DNA from: Syntrophorhabdus sp.
Lineage (GTDB): Bacteria; Desulfobacterota; BSN033; UBA1163
Length of the DNA: 24,824 bases
Reading direction: 5' to 3'
NCBI GenBank assembly: GCA_020724025.1
Contig: DYHU01000015.1
Coordinates: 1 to 24,824, forward strand
The position numbers and the translations under genes are program-made. A model generated the notes under the pieces. That model saw only the letters and a program-made list of their open reading frames with translations. It did not search any database and had not been told where the DNA came from. Shown in pieces: positions 23,013 through 24,824 of this stretch; the first letter of the stretch is position 1, and each line of letters begins with the position of its first letter.

Positions 23013-24122
23013 ATGTTTCCATTTCAGATCGAAAAGATTTATCTCGATGAAAAGGCTGAGAAGGATTGGGTGACCCAACACATTCTGAAATCCTTACCCC
23101 ATGTCCCTGTGGAGAAGGTCGAGGACAAGAGATCTCTGATCAAGCAGTCCCTTTCTATGTCCGATCCTATCGGGGTGGGGAAAAGAAATCTTCTAATCAC
23201 CCACTTTTATGGAAGGCGGTTAAAACCCTGTCCCGGGACATCCCGCCATATCTGCTGTGGATATTATGTGATCAATCCCGTCACCAATTGTCCGATGGAT
23301 TGCTCCTATTGTGTCCTTCAGGGATACCTGAACAATCCCTTTCTCACCCTCTATTCAAACTGGGATGACCTTCTCCAGGAGATCGAAGGCTTTCTCTCAA
23401 TGGGGCGAAGCTCTCTTTCCCGTTTGGGGACAGGGGAACTCTCCGACAGTTTAGCCCTGGAACCCCTCTTTCCTGTTTCCGGATTTCTCATCTCCTATTT
23501 TGCTGAAAAAAAGAATGGTATTCTCGAATTGAAGACAAAGTCAGCCAATGTGGATCCCCTTCTTCCTTTAAATCACAGGGGGAGGACGGTCGTCTCCTGG
23601 TCGCTCTCTCCCCAGCCATTGATTGGAGAAGAGGAGAGGAGGACAGCTTCTTTAAGCGAGAGGATGGATGCGGCGAAGAGATGTCAGGAGGCGGGCTATC
23701 CTCTGGGAATCCATTTTGATCCGATGATCGACTATGAGGGGTGGGAGAAGGGATATGAGGAGTTAGTCGATTTCCTTTTCAGTCAGATCGATCCAAAACG
23801 AATCGTCTGGATCAGCATGGGGGGATTTCGATACCCCGCTCAGCTTAAGGGGATTGCTGAGAATCGATTCCCTCAAACCCGAATTTTTTTAGGAGAGTTA
23901 TTCCCCGGAAGGGATGGCAAATTCCGTTATTTAAAAGGGATCCGGGTGGAGATGTACCGGAAGATGGTAAAATGGTTGAAGGAGGTGGACCCGAGTCTTT
24001 TTGTCTACCTCTGTATGGAGAGTCAGGAGGTATGGGAAGAGGTCTTCGGGTGGTCGCCTAAGAACAGCGGCCATCTGAACCAGTTGTTTGGGAAAAGGGT
24101 GGAAGGGTTTTTAAAAAGATGA
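23013..24122 (+). CDS. Radical SAM protein of the spore photoproduct lyase (SPL) family
   Basis: From ATG 23013 the protein is 369 residues and opens MFPFQIEKIYLDEKAEKD, the normal SPL-family start; the frame is open to TTG 22941 but that part is ATCAGG-type repeat. The radical SAM triad is C93-x3-C97-x2-C100 in CPMDCSYCVLQGYLNNP. SPL-specific segments follow: ELKTKSANVDPLLPLNHRGR, the AGYPLGIHFDPMIDYEGWEKGYEEL block near 225-250, and a conserved C-terminal part. At the place of the hydrogen-donor Cys141 of B. subtilis SPL, this protein has RLGTGELSDSLALE with E142. It may therefore repair a different lesion or do other chemistry. No sporulation genes are seen. It overlaps the RAYT gene by ATGA. 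Confidence 0.88.
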   Translation: MFPFQIEKIYLDEKAEKDWVTQHILKSLPHVPVEKVEDKRSLIKQSLSMSDPIGVGKRNLLITHFYGRRLKPCPGTSRHICCGYYVINPVTNCPMDCSYCVLQGYLNNPFLTLYSNWDDLLQEIEGFLSMGRSSLSRLGTGELSDSLALEPLFPVSGFLISYFAEKKNGILELKTKSANVDPLLPLNHRGRTVVSWSLSPQPLIGEEERRTASLSERMDAAKRCQEAGYPLGIHFDPMIDYEGWEKGYEELVDFLFSQIDPKRIVWISMGGFRYPAQLKGIAENRFPQTRIFLGELFPGRDGKFRYLKGIRVEMYRKMVKWLKEVDPSLFVYLCMESQEVWEEVFGWSPKNSGHLNQLFGKRVEGFLKR

Positions 24123-24691
24123 GAGAGAGAAAGTTGAACAGGCTGAGGGATTACGATTATTCCGAGGCGGGAGGATATTTTATAACTGTCTGTACTTTCA
24201 ACCGTGAATATCTGTTTGGAAAAATCTCAAATCAGGAAATAGAATTGAACGACATTGGAGAAATCGTAGAACAATGGTGGTTGAAATTAGAGAATAAATT
24301 TACCGAAGTCAAACAGGATTATCATGTCATCATGCCCAACCATATACATGGAATCATTATGGTTTCTGATGGGAAAAATGATGTAGGGGCAATTCATGAA
24401 TTGCCCCTACCCAGAGACAGAATTGAACGGCGGCGGATGTTGATACCCAAAGTCATTGGATATTTCAAGATGAATTCATCAAAGTATATCAATCGGTTGC
24501 GTGATGCTACAGGATATCCTCTTTGGCAACGCAATTATTATGAGCATATCATAAGAAATGACAACGAATTATATCGAATAAGGGAATACATCCAGAACAA
24601 TCCTTTGAAATGGGAGCTGGACAGAGAAAATCCGCTTTCAAAGAATTTTAATATGGAACATAAACAATATTGGAAAGAAATTTATGATTAA
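24119..24691 (+). CDS. REP-associated tyrosine transposase (RAYT, Y1/IS200-like HUH family)
   Basis: The 190-residue protein shows the Y1 transposase pattern: YFITVCTFNREYLFG near residues 20-34, the metal-binding HUH-type HIH at 75-77 in VIMPNHIHGIIM, and the catalytic-Tyr segment WQRNYYEHIIRNDNEL around 136-151 with Y140 or Y141, then REYIQNNPLKW. RAYTs nick and join single-stranded REP palindromes and are usually domesticated single-copy genes. Codons 89-98 (VGAIHELPLP) are encoded by a perfect 28-bp palindrome, the same type as two palindromes just after the stop. Its ATG overlaps the stop of the SPL-like gene, so it would be translated with that gene. The length is normal and the frame is intact. 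Confidence 0.92.
   Translation: MRERKLNRLRDYDYSEAGGYFITVCTFNREYLFGKISNQEIELNDIGEIVEQWWLKLENKFTEVKQDYHVIMPNHIHGIIMVSDGKNDVGAIHELPLPRDRIERRRMLIPKVIGYFKMNSSKYINRLRDATGYPLWQRNYYEHIIRNDNELYRIREYIQNNPLKWELDRENPLSKNFNMEHKQYWKEIYD
24383..24410. repeat. Perfect 28-bp REP-like palindrome inside the RAYT coding sequence
   Basis: GTAGGGGC, core AATTCATGAATT, GCCCCTAC, fully self-complementary and in frame between the HIH and Tyr motifs. Confidence 0.9.
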
Positions 24692-24692
24692 C

Positions 24693-24720
24693 GTAGGGGT
24701 AATTCATGAATTACCCCTAC
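24693..24720. repeat. Perfect 28-bp REP-like palindrome downstream of RAYT
   Basis: GTAGGGGT, core AATTCATGAATT, ACCCCTAC. It differs from the internal copy by one compensated base pair, so the fold is kept. Confidence 0.9.
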
Positions 24721-24721
24721 A

Positions 24722-24749
24722 GGATAGGCAATTCATGAATTGCTTCTAC
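24722..24749. repeat. Third, degenerate copy of the RAYT palindrome
   Basis: Same AATTCATGAATT core with GGC/GC flanks but decayed outer arms. It lies 2 bp after the previous copy. Confidence 0.75.
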
Positions 24750-24765
24750 AGGAGGAGGTGAAACA

Positions 24766-24824
24766 ATGAAACTAAAAGGGAAGGTCGCTTTGATCACTGG
24801 ATCGACCCGGGGAATCGGTAAGGA
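24766..24824 (+). CDS. Short-chain dehydrogenase/reductase, 5' end only (FabG-like)
   Basis: The first 19 codons read MKLKGKVALITGSTRGIGK and run off the window. TGSTRGIG is the TGxxxGxG cofactor motif of classical SDR enzymes and the opening matches 3-oxoacyl-ACP reductase-like members. GGAGGAGGTG at 24751-24760 is a strong ribosome site. The substrate cannot be told from this fragment; the palindromes and RAYT lie directly upstream. Confidence 0.85.
   Translation, partial: MKLKGKVALITGSTRGIGK

Overview
The window reads as an anaerobic, moderately GC-rich bacterium of the Desulfobacterota (former Deltaproteobacteria) type. That placement is an inference. It rests on the metV-metF pair of the Wood-Ljungdahl methyl branch, an HdrC-HdrB fusion reductase, Cys-rich PAS signalling, and a very high load of short palindromic repeats in almost every intergenic gap. 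No ribosomal RNA or marker gene is present to fix the lineage.

Layout. (1) 1-3285: C1/redox block with the 3' end of metV, metF, an hdrCB fusion and a secreted DUF2914 protein, closed by a terminator. (2) 3354-9821: an EamA permease; a minus-strand MoxR AAA ATPase plus CoxE-like VWA pair; a DHA2-type MFS exporter translationally coupled (ATGA overlap) to a Tat-exported alkaline phosphatase. (3) 10142-11481: rph-rdgB, RNA maturation and nucleotide-pool sanitation. (4) 11926-14603: tRNA-Pro, then a hybrid-PAS sensor kinase overlapping a stand-alone receiver. (5) 14997-16015: a cluster of five tRNAs (Arg-UCU, His-GUG, Arg-UCG, Lys-CUU, Leu-UAG). (6) 16068-19478: tig-clpP-clpX proteostasis operon. 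(7) 19518-20476: tRNA-Val and tRNA-Asp with two broken tRNA copies and a small GIY-YIG ORF lodged in the tRNA-Asp unit. (8) 20566-24824: a Rho_N/SAP-like small protein, a family 2 glycosyltransferase, a ParB-like protein with a spore-photoproduct-lyase-like radical SAM enzyme, a RAYT transposase with its palindromes, and the start of an SDR reductase.

The most notable signals are at the small scale. The GIY-YIG ORF is bracketed by the intact tRNA-Asp and a degenerate copy of its 3' part, sharing a 14-nt direct repeat, which looks like a minimal tRNA-targeting mobile element. The RAYT gene carries, in frame, a perfect 28-bp palindrome with the same core as two palindromes just downstream. A 245-bp inverted-repeat element has inserted into the loop of a CCCCCC/GGGGGG hairpin with a 9-bp target duplication. 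Five GTCATTCC/GGAATGAC palindromes sit inside otherwise different inverted-repeat frames. The SPL-like enzyme has Glu where the hydrogen-donor Cys of true spore photoproduct lyase would align. All calls are by reading; no database search was run.
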